A DNA stretch of 64,000 bases, from the NCBI GenBank assembly GCA_029378245.1, contig JARKIF010000019.1, forward strand, positions 372,001 through 436,000. Reading direction: 5' to 3'. Position numbers and translations under genes: made by a program. The notes beneath the pieces were generated by a model that searched no databases, was not told the DNA's origin, and saw nothing but the letters and a program-made list of their open reading frames with translations. The DNA is from Roridomyces roridus (lineage: Eukaryota; Basidiomycota; Agaricomycetes; Agaricales; Mycenaceae). Shown piece by piece: positions 11,166-21,912 of this stretch. Position 1 is the stretch's first letter; every line of letters begins with the position of its first letter.

Positions 11166-11919
11166 CTGGCAAGTACAAGTAGTACTACACGTACAATCAG
11201 CGTCGTTGTACTTACATCCATCTTATCAAGATGAAAAATCACGATGAAGAATCACGGAGACTTCAGCGCAGCGGCGGGTCTCGCGTGGACCCACAGTACA
11301 AAGTAGCAATTTGCGATGTCTGACATCGCTTTCAAAATTCAAATCAGAACCCTTCCTCACAACCTGCGAACCCCTGGACGTCTGTCGACCTCTCCCATCG
11401 ACGCATCCCGCTTATCCCCAGCCCGCGGACCTCACACCAGCCAAGTCGGCCCCTCTCCGATCCCACCCGAACGGCAAACACAAACCATGCTACTTACACA
11501 TTCGAGTCGTTCAACCGGAATCCCCTACGACTCCGACCCAGCGGCGGCTTGAATACGACATGCGTAGAAAAGCTACGTCAGTCTGCGGGTCATTACCGCG
11601 TACGATTGCGATTACTACGTGTGATTCAAGTTGATTTCAAGGCATTAGGCGGTTATTGAGAATAGGTACAATTGCCAGGCGACCAAGCTTGTTCGACTTG
11701 TATTATTTTAGAGAGCAATCTGAAATCTTCAATCACGTCGGTCCATTTAGTCTCGACTCTCCAATGTACCAAGGTGCGTATCCCATTCAGTACTGCGTGT
11801 ACTGAAGGCGTAGTGAGCGACGTCGGCGGGTATTTTGCTGCTTTTGGAATTGATAGCCTGACACGGTGGGGTCTTCGTAGGATACAGACTGCAATGAAAC
11901 CATGGGGTACCTACACATG
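11166..11919. other. Intergenic, no supported gene
   Basis: A 78-codon frame at 11316-11552 is Pro/Ser/Thr-rich and without recognisable features. I do not call it. Nothing else is seen. Confidence 0.45.
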
Positions 11920-13683
11920 CTAGACGCCGTAAATTGAAGCGCGGTCGGTGAAGGGAATGATCCCAACGTCCACCCATGTAGTCGGGATTGCTTTCCACTG
12001 TTCCACCGAGACCCCTGCGTCGAGAATGAGAGGTCTTGAGAAGATAACTTGAGAATTTCCTATTGAAAGAAAGAAAAAGAGTACGCACGGACGCTGCGCT
12101 GAATCTGAGAGCATTTGCTGCTCCATCTCGTCTACCGCGCGCGCAATCTCCGGAAACTCGAACTCGGTCGACATCTGCTCCATCATGCCACCTGGGCCAA
12201 CACCAATATTCTGCGGCCGTGGGTCATGGGAGCACACGAAGCGGAGGAATTGAGCGAGCATCGCTACAGCGCGGCGGTCGCCCGTTGTCAGCGCCTTGTC
12301 TCTACACGCCCGAAAGGCAGCACGGATAGGCGGATGTTGAAAGGACAAGTAAGCGCGATCATGAATGGAAAAGATAATGTAGTCGTAGTCGGGTGACAGG
12401 TGGTTGAGTTGTGCAACTTGGAAAACGAGTGCCCCCGAGCGCTTGAAGCCCGTGAGTGGAGGGCCGATTCGAAGAGATGGTTGCTCGGGGTTCGAAGGCG
12501 TCAAATCCTCGAGCTGCAGCCATTTACCGCACTCTTTCTTATGTCCAGCTTTCCAATCTACCTTCTGACATTCACTGAGGGAGTTGCGGTAAGCAATCAG
12601 TCGAAGAGGAGAACAGACGCTAGTACGCACGGTGAGCAGTACAAAACCTCCCTCTGCATTGTATCCCAGCATCGTTTGCAGCGCGGGAACTTGGTCGTTG
12701 TCTCGTTTAACTTCCAACACGTCCGACATTTTTGTTTGCCCCTCGCGCGTACCTCCATGGTTTGAGCGTAAGCTCCCTCGTCCATCTGATGCGCAACCCT
12801 TCTGAATGATTTGACCGCTTCCGAGTCTTCCCCGAAAAGCATGCTCAGTGCTTGACTGGGCTTGTCGCGTGGTTTGCAAGGTTTGGAACCAGTTTTCGTT
12901 TGAACGAGCTCGGGGAGTGGCAAGTCGAGGAACGAGCAAAGCGCAAAGTATACCACGAATCCTTCTAAGTTTCAGACGAGCCAAGTGTTCAGCTAGAAGT
13001 GAATCCTCACCAATCAAATAATTCCGTAGACAGAGAATTTTTGCTAGGGCGAGCCTTTCGCAGGGGGTAGTCTTGGGCGATTGCTGCTCAGCGGCGATCG
13101 CATCCCACACTGGGTGAGAGATATAGTTTGGGGTGTCGGCGGGGCTCAAGGTCGGATTCTGGACCATCATCTCTTCCAAAAGATCGGGGAACAGGGAGCC
13201 ATTTTGTCGGTGCGATTCGACGCTCATCTCTTTTCCGGCACAGCATCGGGCTTCGTTCATCTCAGGTATAGAGGTGCAAGCAGAGACCAGACCGGCGAGG
13301 ATGATTTCGCCACGTCTCGCAGGGGAAGCTGAAATCCACCTCCGCCGCAGCTCATTCCCGACACAAAAGGGCGCAGCGTTTAGAGTCATCTGCACCTGCA
13401 TGCGGCACAGGTTCTTTTGCATCGAACGGATGCCGCCAATAATGTGGTCTCGGCTTTGAGGATCCTGCAAACGTGTGGTCTCTTTGTAGACTTTCCATCT
13501 TTCGGTGTGGAATGGCGCGGGGAGATCACGACTGGCGACTGCAGTAAATTCCAAGACCTGCTCCCACCTTTCCTCCCACGCGAGGGGGTCGGAGGAGGCT
13601 AGCTGTCTGTTGGGCGGGATTCCGGGGGTGTCTGCAGTTAGGTTGGTGGGGCGCAAAAATGGCATCGTGGCTGCGGCATGCAA
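11920..13683 (-). CDS. MYND zinc-finger protein
   Basis: Exons 13011-13683, 12631-12964 and 11920-12574 give about 553 aa; a further short intron near 12050-12090 is possible. The MYND finger is split by intron 2: Cys304, 307, 320, 323, 334, 338, His347 and Cys351, with the signature YC..ECQKVDW..GHKKEC. MYND domains bind proline-rich partners and are hugely expanded in agarics, where most members are uncharacterised. The flanks have no SET domain or other known module. The gene is divergent from the F-box gene at 13806, 122 bp away, with AGACGCGTCT between them. Arm 2 keeps only the first codons of its copy (47591-47731). Confidence 0.82.
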   Translation of the reverse strand: MHAAATMPFLRPTNLTADTPGIPPNRQLASSDPLAWEERWEQVLEFTAVASRDLPAPFHTERWKVYKETTRLQDPQSRDHIIGGIRSMQKNLCRMQVQMTLNAAPFCVGNELRRRWISASPARRGEIILAGLVSACTSIPEMNEARCCAGKEMSVESHRQNGSLFPDLLEEMMVQNPTLSPADTPNYISHPVWDAIAAEQQSPKTTPCERLALAKILCLRNYLIGEDSLLAEHLARLKLRRIRGILCALLVPRLATPRARSNENWFQTLQTTRQAQSSTEHAFRGRLGSGQIIQKGCASDGRGSLRSNHGGTREGQTKMSDVLEVKRDNDQVPALQTMLGYNAEGGFVLLTVRTSVCSPLRLIAYRNSLSECQKVDWKAGHKKECGKWLQLEDLTPSNPEQPSLRIGPPLTGFKRSGALVFQVAQLNHLSPDYDYIIFSIHDRAYLSFQHPPIRAAFRACRDKALTTGDRRAVAMLAQFLRFVCSHDPRPQNIGVGPGGMMEQMSTEFEFPEIARAVDEMEQQMLSDSAQRPCVLFFFLSIGNSQVIFSRPLILDAGVSVEQWKAIPTTWVDVGIIPFTDRASIYGV

Positions 13684-13805
13684 GTAGAAGAGAGAAGAGA
13701 GTTTGATGTGATCAGACGCGTCTTTCTTCTTGCCCTCACTCCGTCTCTTGGCCCAGTTGGTGTTACTCCCATCTAGGAATACATTCTGACCCAGTGTTTA
13801 GTATA
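13684..13805. promoter_or_regulatory. Shared MYND/F-box promoter with AGACGCGTCT
   Basis: The palindrome AGACGCGTCT is at 13714-13723. At the equivalent place in arm 2 it reads AGATGCGTCT. The spacer is only 122 bp and serves both divergent genes. Confidence 0.5.
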
Positions 13806-15365
13806 ATGAATCCTGATCTCAGAGCCATAATCACAAGTAACGAGCCGCCTAACGACATTCAAACGGGACAGATTCGGCTCCTCTTGTCGTCCTCCGAATC
13901 TGAGCTGGCACAGCTCGACACGCAAATTCACCGCATCGAATCAGCTCTTCGCGAGTTGAAGCGGCGCAGAGTCACCAAGAAACTGCTCGTCGCCGATTTG
14001 AAACGCGCATTGTCATCTGGCATTCGTCTCGTCCCGACGGAGATTTTGACCGAAATCTTCCTCGTTTGTCGCGATGAGGCGCTCGAACGCTACAACTACT
14101 CCATCTTGGACGGAAGCCTAGCCCCCCTCCTTCTCATGCGGGTATCGTCTCATTGGCGCGCCGTGTGTCTATCGACACCGCGGCTTTGGGACCATATCCA
14201 TGTGCGCCAACTTGGCGGACCCCAACCCACTCGTCTGCCACCGATGTCCGTTCAAAAACAAATCTGTCGTCATTTGTCTCAGCTTCCCACGAGCTCTCGC
14301 ATTCCTTTGGATATACAACTCGAGAATTCTCTCTCGCGGCCATCATCCTTCGAACCTCTGTTCCGAATTGCCATGGGTGCTCATGACAGAGTCCGTCGTC
14401 TCACCCTCAATCTCGACACCTTCGACGATATTTCCGAGTTGCGGACCCATCCCCAAGATTTCCCTATACTCGCCTGCTTCGAGTTGCGAGTTAATGCCCC
14501 CGGTCGCCCCATCGGCCTGAGCATGTTAAAGACCGCACCGGCCTTGAGACGGTTTTGCCTCAACACCCCTTCTTGTTCGCTCGATTTGGAGCCAGCCGCG
14601 GTTTCTTGGTCACAGCTGACCGAGTTGACCCTGAACTTGCAGGTTGACCTCGGGAGGGCACGATCCATTTTGATGGAATGCACTGGTCTCGAAGTGTGTA
14701 CGATATACACCGGCGACGATTGGTCCGAGCCACCGCTCCAACGGCTCAGCAGCGTAACCAGCTTGCTTCACTTGACGCGGTTCAGTATCCTGTGCTGTTC
14801 AGACGAAGATGTCGAGGACTTCTTCGACGCGTTCTCGTTTCCCAGCCTCACTGATCTCACCGTCAACGCAACGCAGTTGTCAGAACTCGCCCTGCCAAAC
14901 CTCTATTCCCGATCGCACTTCCAGCTCATCAAAATGGACGTCGACATAAGCGAATGGGTCTTCACCGACGAATTGACGACATTCCTGGAACTCACTAGCT
15001 CCCTCGAATTCCTCGTTCTCCGCGTAGGCGGTTTCCAAAGGACATATATGGAGTTGTTCACCTACGGCGGCGAGAATCCTGCACCCTTCGCTCTTCCGAA
15101 GCTGCGGACTCTCTCCATCCGCATGGATCACAGCATGAATACCAACCCCTTCAAGTGCCGCCACGATCCCTCTGCCGCTGAAATGTTAGAGTCCTTCGAA
15201 CGGTACCCTGGGAAGCGTAATAGAGCGTTTCCGTCGCTCACTCGGGTCTTTCTCACCATGATTGGCGACGATTTTGACCGTGACATCGAGAAGCGACTGG
15301 TGAACGCTGGTAAACGCAGAATAGAGGGGTGGTATCATCGTCAACGATCGGCAGACGAAGACTGA
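13806..15365 (+). CDS. F-box protein with N-terminal coiled coil
   Basis: Single exon, 519 aa. Residues 24-66 form a heptad-rich coiled coil (SESELAQLDTQIHRIE), typical of the large agaric F-box family. The F-box follows at about 72-120 (RLVPTEILTEIFLVCRD, then SHWRAVCLSTPRLWDHI). The remainder resembles irregular leucine-rich repeats. F-box proteins usually recruit targets to SCF ubiquitin ligases; the target here is unknown. I chose ATG 13806 because the arm 2 copy (47459) starts at the same residue. The 3' flank to 15596 is also duplicated. Confidence 0.85.
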   Translation: MNPDLRAIITSNEPPNDIQTGQIRLLLSSSESELAQLDTQIHRIESALRELKRRRVTKKLLVADLKRALSSGIRLVPTEILTEIFLVCRDEALERYNYSILDGSLAPLLLMRVSSHWRAVCLSTPRLWDHIHVRQLGGPQPTRLPPMSVQKQICRHLSQLPTSSRIPLDIQLENSLSRPSSFEPLFRIAMGAHDRVRRLTLNLDTFDDISELRTHPQDFPILACFELRVNAPGRPIGLSMLKTAPALRRFCLNTPSCSLDLEPAAVSWSQLTELTLNLQVDLGRARSILMECTGLEVCTIYTGDDWSEPPLQRLSSVTSLLHLTRFSILCCSDEDVEDFFDAFSFPSLTDLTVNATQLSELALPNLYSRSHFQLIKMDVDISEWVFTDELTTFLELTSSLEFLVLRVGGFQRTYMELFTYGGENPAPFALPKLRTLSIRMDHSMNTNPFKCRHDPSAAEMLESFERYPGKRNRAFPSLTRVFLTMIGDDFDRDIEKRLVNAGKRRIEGWYHRQRSADED

Positions 15366-15721
15366 GGCTCTAAGGGTTCGGCTGCGACCATATGCACTTT
15401 CGTTTCTTGTGAGAAATAATTCAAAGAGATCCTTGACAGCCTCCACTTACACCAATCTGCAGGTCAAGTTTTTTTGTCGCAAGTCCTGTAGAGAGAGAGT
15501 GAATACATTTGGCGGGTGCTTGCGATGGAGATTCGTCATTATCTCGGGGAACGGGTTGCCCCTGTAGAAATGAGTACCATTTCGCAGAATTTCACCTAAT
15601 GGTAACTGTTGAGTGGCGGCGACGCGCCGTCGGCTGACGTCGTGATGGTGACAATGGAAAGTTGTATAGCACCCGTGCTCTCCGTCCTTGCTTTCTTCCA
15701 CATCCACTGGCGGGCGACAGA
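15366..15721. other. Duplicated 3' flank, then leader of next F-box gene
   Basis: 15366-15596 matches 45678-45905 in reverse complement, after which similarity ends abruptly; this is the inner end of arm 1. No gene is seen in this stretch. Confidence 0.6.
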
Positions 15722-17050
15722 ATGCCAGAATCCGGACCTCAGAACCCACCGACGCTCGAGGGGGCTCTCAAAATTCAGCAAAACCCTGTTCACCGTCTAC
15801 CGAGCGAAATTCTCTCCGAAATATTTGCCTACACGGTGCCCAAGGACCACGGTTGCAAACCGCGTCTCGTCGCGTGTATCTGCAGGAGGTGGAGAGAGGT
15901 GGCACTATCGACGCCGCGGCTGTGGTGTAACATTCACCTAGACGAGGAACCAATCCACCCACGGTCAGCCCATCCTCTTGTGCTGCTCCAATTGCAGCGG
16001 TCTGGAGGTCTGGGTCTCTCCATCTACTTTGCAGACCGATATGACGAGCCGTTCCTCCTGGAATTGCTGCTCACCGCTGCAGACCGGTGGCAGAGCTTCG
16101 ACTTTAGCCTCGGTGTCGGGCAATACGGCATTCTGCACTCGTTCGACAGCCAATTCCCCCTGCTAAAACGTCTCACTATACGACACATACCGTATATCAA
16201 CCTCGGGAACCTTGCACGCGCGTTTCCTCGCATCGAGGAGCTAACAGTGGCTTGGCGGCCGACTCCCGTGCCAGCCAACCTCCCATGGTCGAATCTCGCG
16301 AGATGCACCCTTATCGGATGTTCCTCCACGGAGGTCCTCGGCATCCTTCGCTGCGCCCCAAAGATGACAGAGCTCTGCGTCGAAAAATGCTACGGCTCAA
16401 TCACACCGGCGTCCTCTGACCCCGAGCCTACAATAACATCGGGCCTCAGGACCCTCAAAATCCTACGCTGCACGCGGGGTTGTACCCAAGACCTCTCCAC
16501 GCGGCTCCTGGTCCCGCGACTCCAGTCGCTCTCCATCGACGACTTTGTCGACGGGATCGCCAGTGCACCCCTCTTCTCCTCACCCCTCCTCACCGCGTCC
16601 TCCGGTCCATTAAAACACCTCAGCCTCATCGGCGCCAGGCTCTCCGAGCCTGAACTCATCTCCCTCCTCCGCCTCACGGACACCCTCGATCGGTTCGAGA
16701 TCAGCTGGCCCTCCGACGTCCATTCGACGGCCCTCATGACCGCGTTGACGGTCATCCCAAGCAAACGCGCACCACAGCTCCTACCGCATCTCAGCGCTCT
16801 GAGCATCACCGGCGGACTATCATGCAGCGACCACAGTCTCTTCATGATGCTCCGCAGTCGGGTCCCGCGTCTCAAACACGTCGAGCTGTACTATGCCGGT
16901 CGGACAGTGTTTTTCGACCGGACTCTCGACGTTTTAAGGGAAGGTGGGATGGAAATCTCCCTACTCTTCGACGGGCCCGAGGACCCGTACAAAACGCTTC
17001 CGCCAGACCCTTACTACATAATTTTACCTCAGGACGACGATGATGACTAG
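15722..17050 (+). CDS. F-box/LRR-like protein
   Basis: Single exon, 442 aa, from the ATG at 15722 (MPESGPQN). The F-box is near residues 25-70 (VHRLPSEILSEIFAYTVP, then RRWREVALSTPRLWCNI). The rest shows irregular leucine-rich repeats, and the C-terminus ends in an Asp run. It lacks the long coiled coil seen in the neighbour at 13806, and upstream frames do not supply one, so either an N-terminal exon is missing from my model or the protein is naturally short. Predicted role: SCF substrate adaptor. It lies just outside the inverted duplication and has no copy in the window. Confidence 0.78.
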   Translation: MPESGPQNPPTLEGALKIQQNPVHRLPSEILSEIFAYTVPKDHGCKPRLVACICRRWREVALSTPRLWCNIHLDEEPIHPRSAHPLVLLQLQRSGGLGLSIYFADRYDEPFLLELLLTAADRWQSFDFSLGVGQYGILHSFDSQFPLLKRLTIRHIPYINLGNLARAFPRIEELTVAWRPTPVPANLPWSNLARCTLIGCSSTEVLGILRCAPKMTELCVEKCYGSITPASSDPEPTITSGLRTLKILRCTRGCTQDLSTRLLVPRLQSLSIDDFVDGIASAPLFSSPLLTASSGPLKHLSLIGARLSEPELISLLRLTDTLDRFEISWPSDVHSTALMTALTVIPSKRAPQLLPHLSALSITGGLSCSDHSLFMMLRSRVPRLKHVELYYAGRTVFFDRTLDVLREGGMEISLLFDGPEDPYKTLPPDPYYIILPQDDDDD

Positions 17051-17102
17051 GGATAGCATTTGTACAACAATTTATTTACAATGTACATTTTTCAATCTTA
17101 CT

Positions 17103-19622
17103 TCATGCCTCTCCGTTCCTAGGAATCTTGGCAGCCGGCTCCTCCTCACCCGCACCCGCGTCGCCCTCAGGCTCCCGCATCCGTTTATTCCGATTCCTCC
17201 CATTCCACGAACGCCGATTCGGGAATGGCTGAGGGAAGTAAACGGCAATCGACGGCTTTCGCGTGCTGCGCGGGACGTATGGGGCCACCATTGACCCAGT
17301 GACAGAAGACGCTATAGTGCCTGTCCCAGGTGCGCTGCTCGTCGCGGGGCTGCCGTGCATTCCCATCGAGAGTGTGCTGCTAGGCGTGTCCATCACAGAC
17401 GACGTCTTTTTCTTGTACGTTTCCAGCTCGGGTTTTCCGCGCCATTTTTCAATGGCCTCGCAGAAACGCACTGCAGCACGCTCAACGGGCTCGGCAGGAT
17501 ATTGCCACGCGAGATCCTCCATGTGGGTTGACAAGTCTGGAGTCGATGGTGGGATATCGTAGAACTGTGCCTCGTTCAGTCCAAAGCAGCAGCAAAGGTA
17601 AAATAACTCACCCTCCTCAACCTCGTCTCCATCTCCATCTCAAACTCCTCCTCAGCGAGGCCCTTGGGCACCGCAGTCCCATACCGCAACGCAGGAAACA
17701 ACATCCGCGCAGCGTCAAGCAAACTGGGTAATTCATCCGGGTCGAATTCGCCAAATGCTTCAGGGTCTTTGGACGACCCTGCTGGTGTTTGCATCCCAAG
17801 CCCGACTTTGAGCAGACAGTCGACGGCATCGGGACCGCGCCATCCGCCAGTCAGATAGCCCTCCAGCACCGCTCGCGTAAGCAAACCCGCAAGCAGCAGA
17901 TACCACTCGCGCGAGGGACGCAGAGCCGAGCCATACATTGGAGTCTGATTTTCATACGGATTTGTATCTTGTGCGAGTGGCGTTGCTGGCGGTGGAAGAG
18001 GTTCAAGATCAGACGGCGGCTCCCATCCAGCGCGTTCCGTAGACTCGGGCGAGGTCGAAGAGTCTTCATCAGCATCCTTATCCTCGGCTGGTGAAGCAGG
18101 CTCTTCCTCCTCCCCGCGTGCTTCACGACCCATCTCTGCTGCTACCATCGCCGACAAGCGCATAAACCTCCCAATAAGCTCCGTCAATTTCGTATTCCCA
18201 ACGCCCGTACTGGGTCCCTCGACACTGCCCTCCGTCCCGTGGCCCTGCATTCTCCGCCGAAGAACAGTCCCCATCTGCGCAGGCCGCGACAGCCCCGACC
18301 CAATGCCACTCCCATCTTGCCATCCAGTGATACCCCCTCCTTCAGGGCTCACCCCGCCCGGCATCGCTTTCCAATATTGCGTCCGTCCAGCTCCACCATC
18401 ACCACCCCCAATGGAAGGCGCTCGTCCACGCACACCATTCGACCCAGGTCGACTCGTCTTTGCCTCGACGCAAATCTCGCAGCCCGTGTGCAGATGACGG
18501 GGGCAGCGGAATGCAGGCGGTGAATTGGCTGTGCTGGGGTCTGCACCTGCGTCGTAGAGAGCACGGGTGCGAGCGCTGGGTACAGGTGGGGAGCGAGGTT
18601 GTACGGGATACATTGGGCCTGGCCCTGGGCGCATACTTGAACTAGGACGAGTCCAGGGCTGCACCTCGGGTCTGTCCGGGCAGGATCCCGAAACGGTGGC
18701 GAGCGCTGCTAGCGACGGGGGTAATGGTGGGACTGGTGCTGAAGTGTTTGAATTTCGTGCAGGCGGGTGAGATGTGGCAGAAGATGTGCGACGGTGTCGT
18801 TCGGGTGGGACAGGAGCCTGCCGGGCAAAGAGGTCGTTGATCATGGTTCCCAAGGCCAGCCGGAGCCTCACGCCATTGGGAAGTGCATGCGTGCTCGCAG
18901 GTGCAATGCGAGGGGAAGTAGGTGGCGTTAAGACGTCCTCGTCAAGAACGCGGTGAGGCGCCGGAGGCTGGTCGAGCATCGAGGTAACGACCTTTTCGAG
19001 GCCCTCAGCACGTAGACGCAACGAACGAGCAAGTACGAGGTCTTGTGAGCGAAGCCGTTCATCTTCGTCATCATTGTGAGGCCTTCCGGGGTCGCCCGCG
19101 CGAGCTTTCAATGTCACGGCATCTTCACCGTCACTCCCGACATCGTCCTCTTCTTCATAGTTTTCCGGGCGGTGTCGGTGAGCATATTGCGGTGTACCAG
19201 GCCCGCCTGTACGATCCGTCATGCCCAATTCTGCCCGTGCCTGAGCAAAGCGCGTCCGACCTAGTAGATTTAAATGGATTTTACACCAACTGGTAGCACA
19301 AATACGCACCGTGCACCCAAAGCATATGGTCAATAATAAGCGTCCGCGTGCTCTTCTCCCGCGGAGGAATCGAGTGGAGGTGGTGAGCGTGCTTGTGCGC
19401 TGGAGCACGGAACGCATTGGGGTTGGCATTTGAAGTGCCAGCAACGCTTGAGGTCGACGCTTGGACCAAGTTGTTCGCTGTCGAGGACAGATCCGAGACG
19501 ACCTGTGCTACCCGAGTTGGAGAATAGCTGGCTGACGACCTGGATGGGCTGCCTGCTCCGGGGTGCACGGAGCTGCCATTCGAGATAGGGTGGAGGTACG
19601 CGGGGGACGCGGTAGTGGCCAT
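17103..19622 (-). CDS. Conserved agaric protein, largely disordered, function unknown
   Basis: Exons 19310-19622, 17612-19260 and 17103-17564 give 807 aa; splice phases agree. The N-terminus is Ser-rich, then TLIIDHMLWVHGRTRFAQ joins exons 1 and 2. A middle section has acidic patches and many Pro/Ser/Gly runs (about residues 150-520). A more ordered C-terminal region follows (REWYLLLAGLLTRAVLEGYL, then FDPDELPSLLDAA), and exon 3 carries STPDLSTHMEDLAW and WRGKPELETYKKK. The tail is basic (NRNKRMREPEG), perhaps a nuclear signal. From memory of agaric genomes this looks like a single-copy conserved gene, but I cannot name a domain. No duplication signs are seen here. Confidence 0.78.
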
Positions 19623-20440
19623 TGAAGGGTCCGCTCTGCCTGGCTACAGCCTACAGGAGAGGTAATACGGAGGTTGAGTCGGGTGGTTTAGTGTCGAGAA
19701 TTGGTCGAGAACAAGTCGAGAAGCAAGTGATGCAATTTGATCCGCCCGTTCTTTCTTTGGCCTTCCCTCTTCCGAATATCCTGTGAAAGCCTATATTTGC
19801 CGTCTTCCCTGACCTCACGCGTTACTGAAGAAGTTGGATTTTCCCTGCCACGGCAAGTTTGAAAGAAGGCGGATATGCATCCCAATAAGTCCGATATCGC
19901 CTTGCTCGACGACGTCGACTCGGGTGGAAGGGGTTGATTTTAACCTTCTTCTCCCCATCGTGCGCGGTCCTGCTGGGCAGCTCTTTTAGTTACCGGACTC
20001 CTATCCACTGCTTCTGCCCTCTCTTCGCCCAAGATCATGTCGACCTGGCCCACCCACCATTACCCAACATCTTCACTCAAATTCGTTACTCCAAACCACT
20101 GAGACTTTCCCGGGATAACTACCGCCAACGAACCTGTTTGCTACTCTCGAGATCCGTGTACTCAGGGCAAGAAGCAAGTGAAGTCTTCCCCTCCTCTTTC
20201 TCAGAATTGTTCCTCTCACCGATCAATAATTATCCGGAGCAGATCTGGACGAAAGTATGCGTCCTCTGAACTTGCTCTTGTCCCGCTTAACTCGCCGAGG
20301 CCTTGCTTTTGAAGAACATTATTGTCATCAGGTTGTTGGATTCTGACGCCACATACTAAGGACACTAGCATAACGTCGTCGTGTTTCAAAGAAGGACTGC
20401 TGATGAAATCAAGAAGGCTTTCAATCTACCACCATCTCGC
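19623..20440. other. Intergenic, no supported gene
   Basis: Pyrimidine-rich blocks around 19940-20120 look like promoter or leader sequence. Frames here are short and lack coding character. Confidence 0.45.
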
Positions 20441-21403
20441 TTATGCTGGGCCGTGTCGACGCCGTGTGTTGCGTTGTGCACTTGGTTCCGGTTGCTCGTA
20501 CTCGGCACGCCTCCGCCTTTGGCCTTGTTCGAGCGGATTCCATGTAATATGACCCAAGGTCTCGTCGACGTCGCCACCCTGAAGCTCGGGATATTGCAGC
20601 TCGAGGTCGTCAACGGATTCGATCTTGGGTATGACCATATCCGCAGGCTCGCAATACTGCAGCAACGGCGTCGGCAACGGCGTTGGGACAAGAAACGGAG
20701 ACGAGGCCCGCATCGTATGTTGCTCCTGCTCCACCAAGTGGGTCTCAATCTCCGATGTTTCCTCTTGACCCGACGGGTTCCCTCTCAGCCCACCCAATCG
20801 CGCTCGCAGAACCTCCGGTTGCGTCTGCGCTGCAATAATGTTGACGTGAAATCCGATGGCCTGAATGCCATACTGCAGCTTGTCGTACGCCTCGATCAGC
20901 GTCCGGCAATCCTGTGTGCGCTGCTCGAGCTCTGCGCGCGCGTTATCCCGCTCCTCCCGCAGCCGCGCCTTGCTCTGCTCCAGCAGCACCGATTTCTCCC
21001 GGGCCTCATCGTGTAGCCTTGTCTCCGTCAGCTGCTTCTGTGTCACCACCTCAAGCCGCTTCTTCACCTCAACAAGTTCCTTCTGCAACCGCTCCTCCAC
21101 CCCCTTCCACTCCGTCTGTGCCTCCTCGTGCTCCCTTCGTAGAATCGCCACCAGCTCCCCATTCTTCTTCGTCTTCTCAGCAAGGTCGCAAACGAGATCG
21201 CTCGCAAGTTGTCTCGTTCGGTCTCTCTCCTCCTGCATCCGATCCTTCTCCTCTTGGAGGACCCGGCACTGATTCTCGCTAGTCTTTAGCTCGTTGAGGA
21301 GCCACGACGTGCGGTCTTCCAGGTACTCGACGTGCGTCTCCAGGTCGACTTTGGAGCTCAGGCGCAGTGGCTGCTGGGGAAGAGAGGCTCTCTGGCTATT
21401 CAT
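20441..21403 (-). CDS. Coiled-coil protein CC1 of a lineage-specific family
   Basis: Single exon, 320 aa. Residues 15-180 form a long charged coiled coil (EEKDRMQEERDRTRQLA, KKRLEVVTQKQLTETRL). After it come HTMRASSPFLVPTPLPTP, the family motif PKIESVDDLELQYPEL and a basic Arg-rich end (RRRRAEY, RNTRRRHGPA) that may be a nuclear signal. Paralogues are CC2 (37657), CC3 (38761), CC4 (40175) and a relic (60490). The core motif P-K-x-E...D-L-x-L-Q-Y-P is shared with CC2 and CC4. No catalytic domain is visible. Dimerisation is likely from the coil; nuclear action is only suggested by the basic tail. Confidence 0.72.
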   Translation of the reverse strand: MNSQRASLPQQPLRLSSKVDLETHVEYLEDRTSWLLNELKTSENQCRVLQEEKDRMQEERDRTRQLASDLVCDLAEKTKKNGELVAILRREHEEAQTEWKGVEERLQKELVEVKKRLEVVTQKQLTETRLHDEAREKSVLLEQSKARLREERDNARAELEQRTQDCRTLIEAYDKLQYGIQAIGFHVNIIAAQTQPEVLRARLGGLRGNPSGQEETSEIETHLVEQEQHTMRASSPFLVPTPLPTPLLQYCEPADMVIPKIESVDDLELQYPELQGGDVDETLGHITWNPLEQGQRRRRAEYEQPEPSAQRNTRRRHGPA

Positions 21404-21912
21404 GATGTAATTGTGGCCAGTGGGATGGGGGAAGGACTGGGACTGGGACTTGGATGACCTCCAAAGTCGTAGGAGCGACTATCAGCTGTGGGAGCGGTCC
21501 CGCATAATGGCGATCTGGGAGGCATCGCGGGGTATTCTCGTTCAAACTTTATCTCAGTCGACAGGTGAGATGATAATAGATATGGACGATTTTGGATTTT
21601 GCACTACCCGATGGCACATGTTGGTCACGGACTCGCTCATGATGGTTGGCACAGGCACACTCATTGTTAAGACGGTCTCGCGGCGCGCCGTTATAACCTA
21701 CGCTGCCAATGCACCGCGGCGCAGAGGCATGATTCGCACGTGTGGTAGAATACACGCTGAACCCTGTTTAAATTCACCGAACCAATCGTTCCCTCTTCTA
21801 TTCTGCCACGATGTATAATCTCTTAAAATATGTGTCCCATTGAGGTATTTACAGCCCGCTAAAGAAAACCCATGAAGTAAGTTCCCCACCAGCAGCTCCC
21901 CGATTCCGCGAC
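21404..21912. other. Intergenic, no supported gene
   Basis: An open frame at 21411-21818 (Trp/Asp-rich start) has no family resemblance and overlaps the likely CC1 promoter. I see nothing else. Confidence 0.4.

Larger units (their letters stand above)
1311..15596 (+). repeat. Arm 1 of a large inverted segmental duplication
   Basis: Collinear in reverse complement with 45678-53621. Matched landmarks are: outer end 1311 with 53621, relic 2196-3620 with 51860-53371, A1 with A2, B1 with B2, flank 8015-8400 with 47870-48190, MYND start 13540-13683 with 47580-47700, F-box 13806-15365 with 45906-47459, and inner end 15596 with 45678. By eye most blocks are clearly over 80 percent identical. Arm 1 is longer because 3640-4390 and about 8.4-13.26 kb have no counterpart in arm 2. 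Confidence 0.88.

Noticed and set aside
15662..15721. Upstream extension of the 15722 F-box protein
   Set aside because: The frame is open but has no ATG, and the residues do not resemble the coiled coil of other family members.
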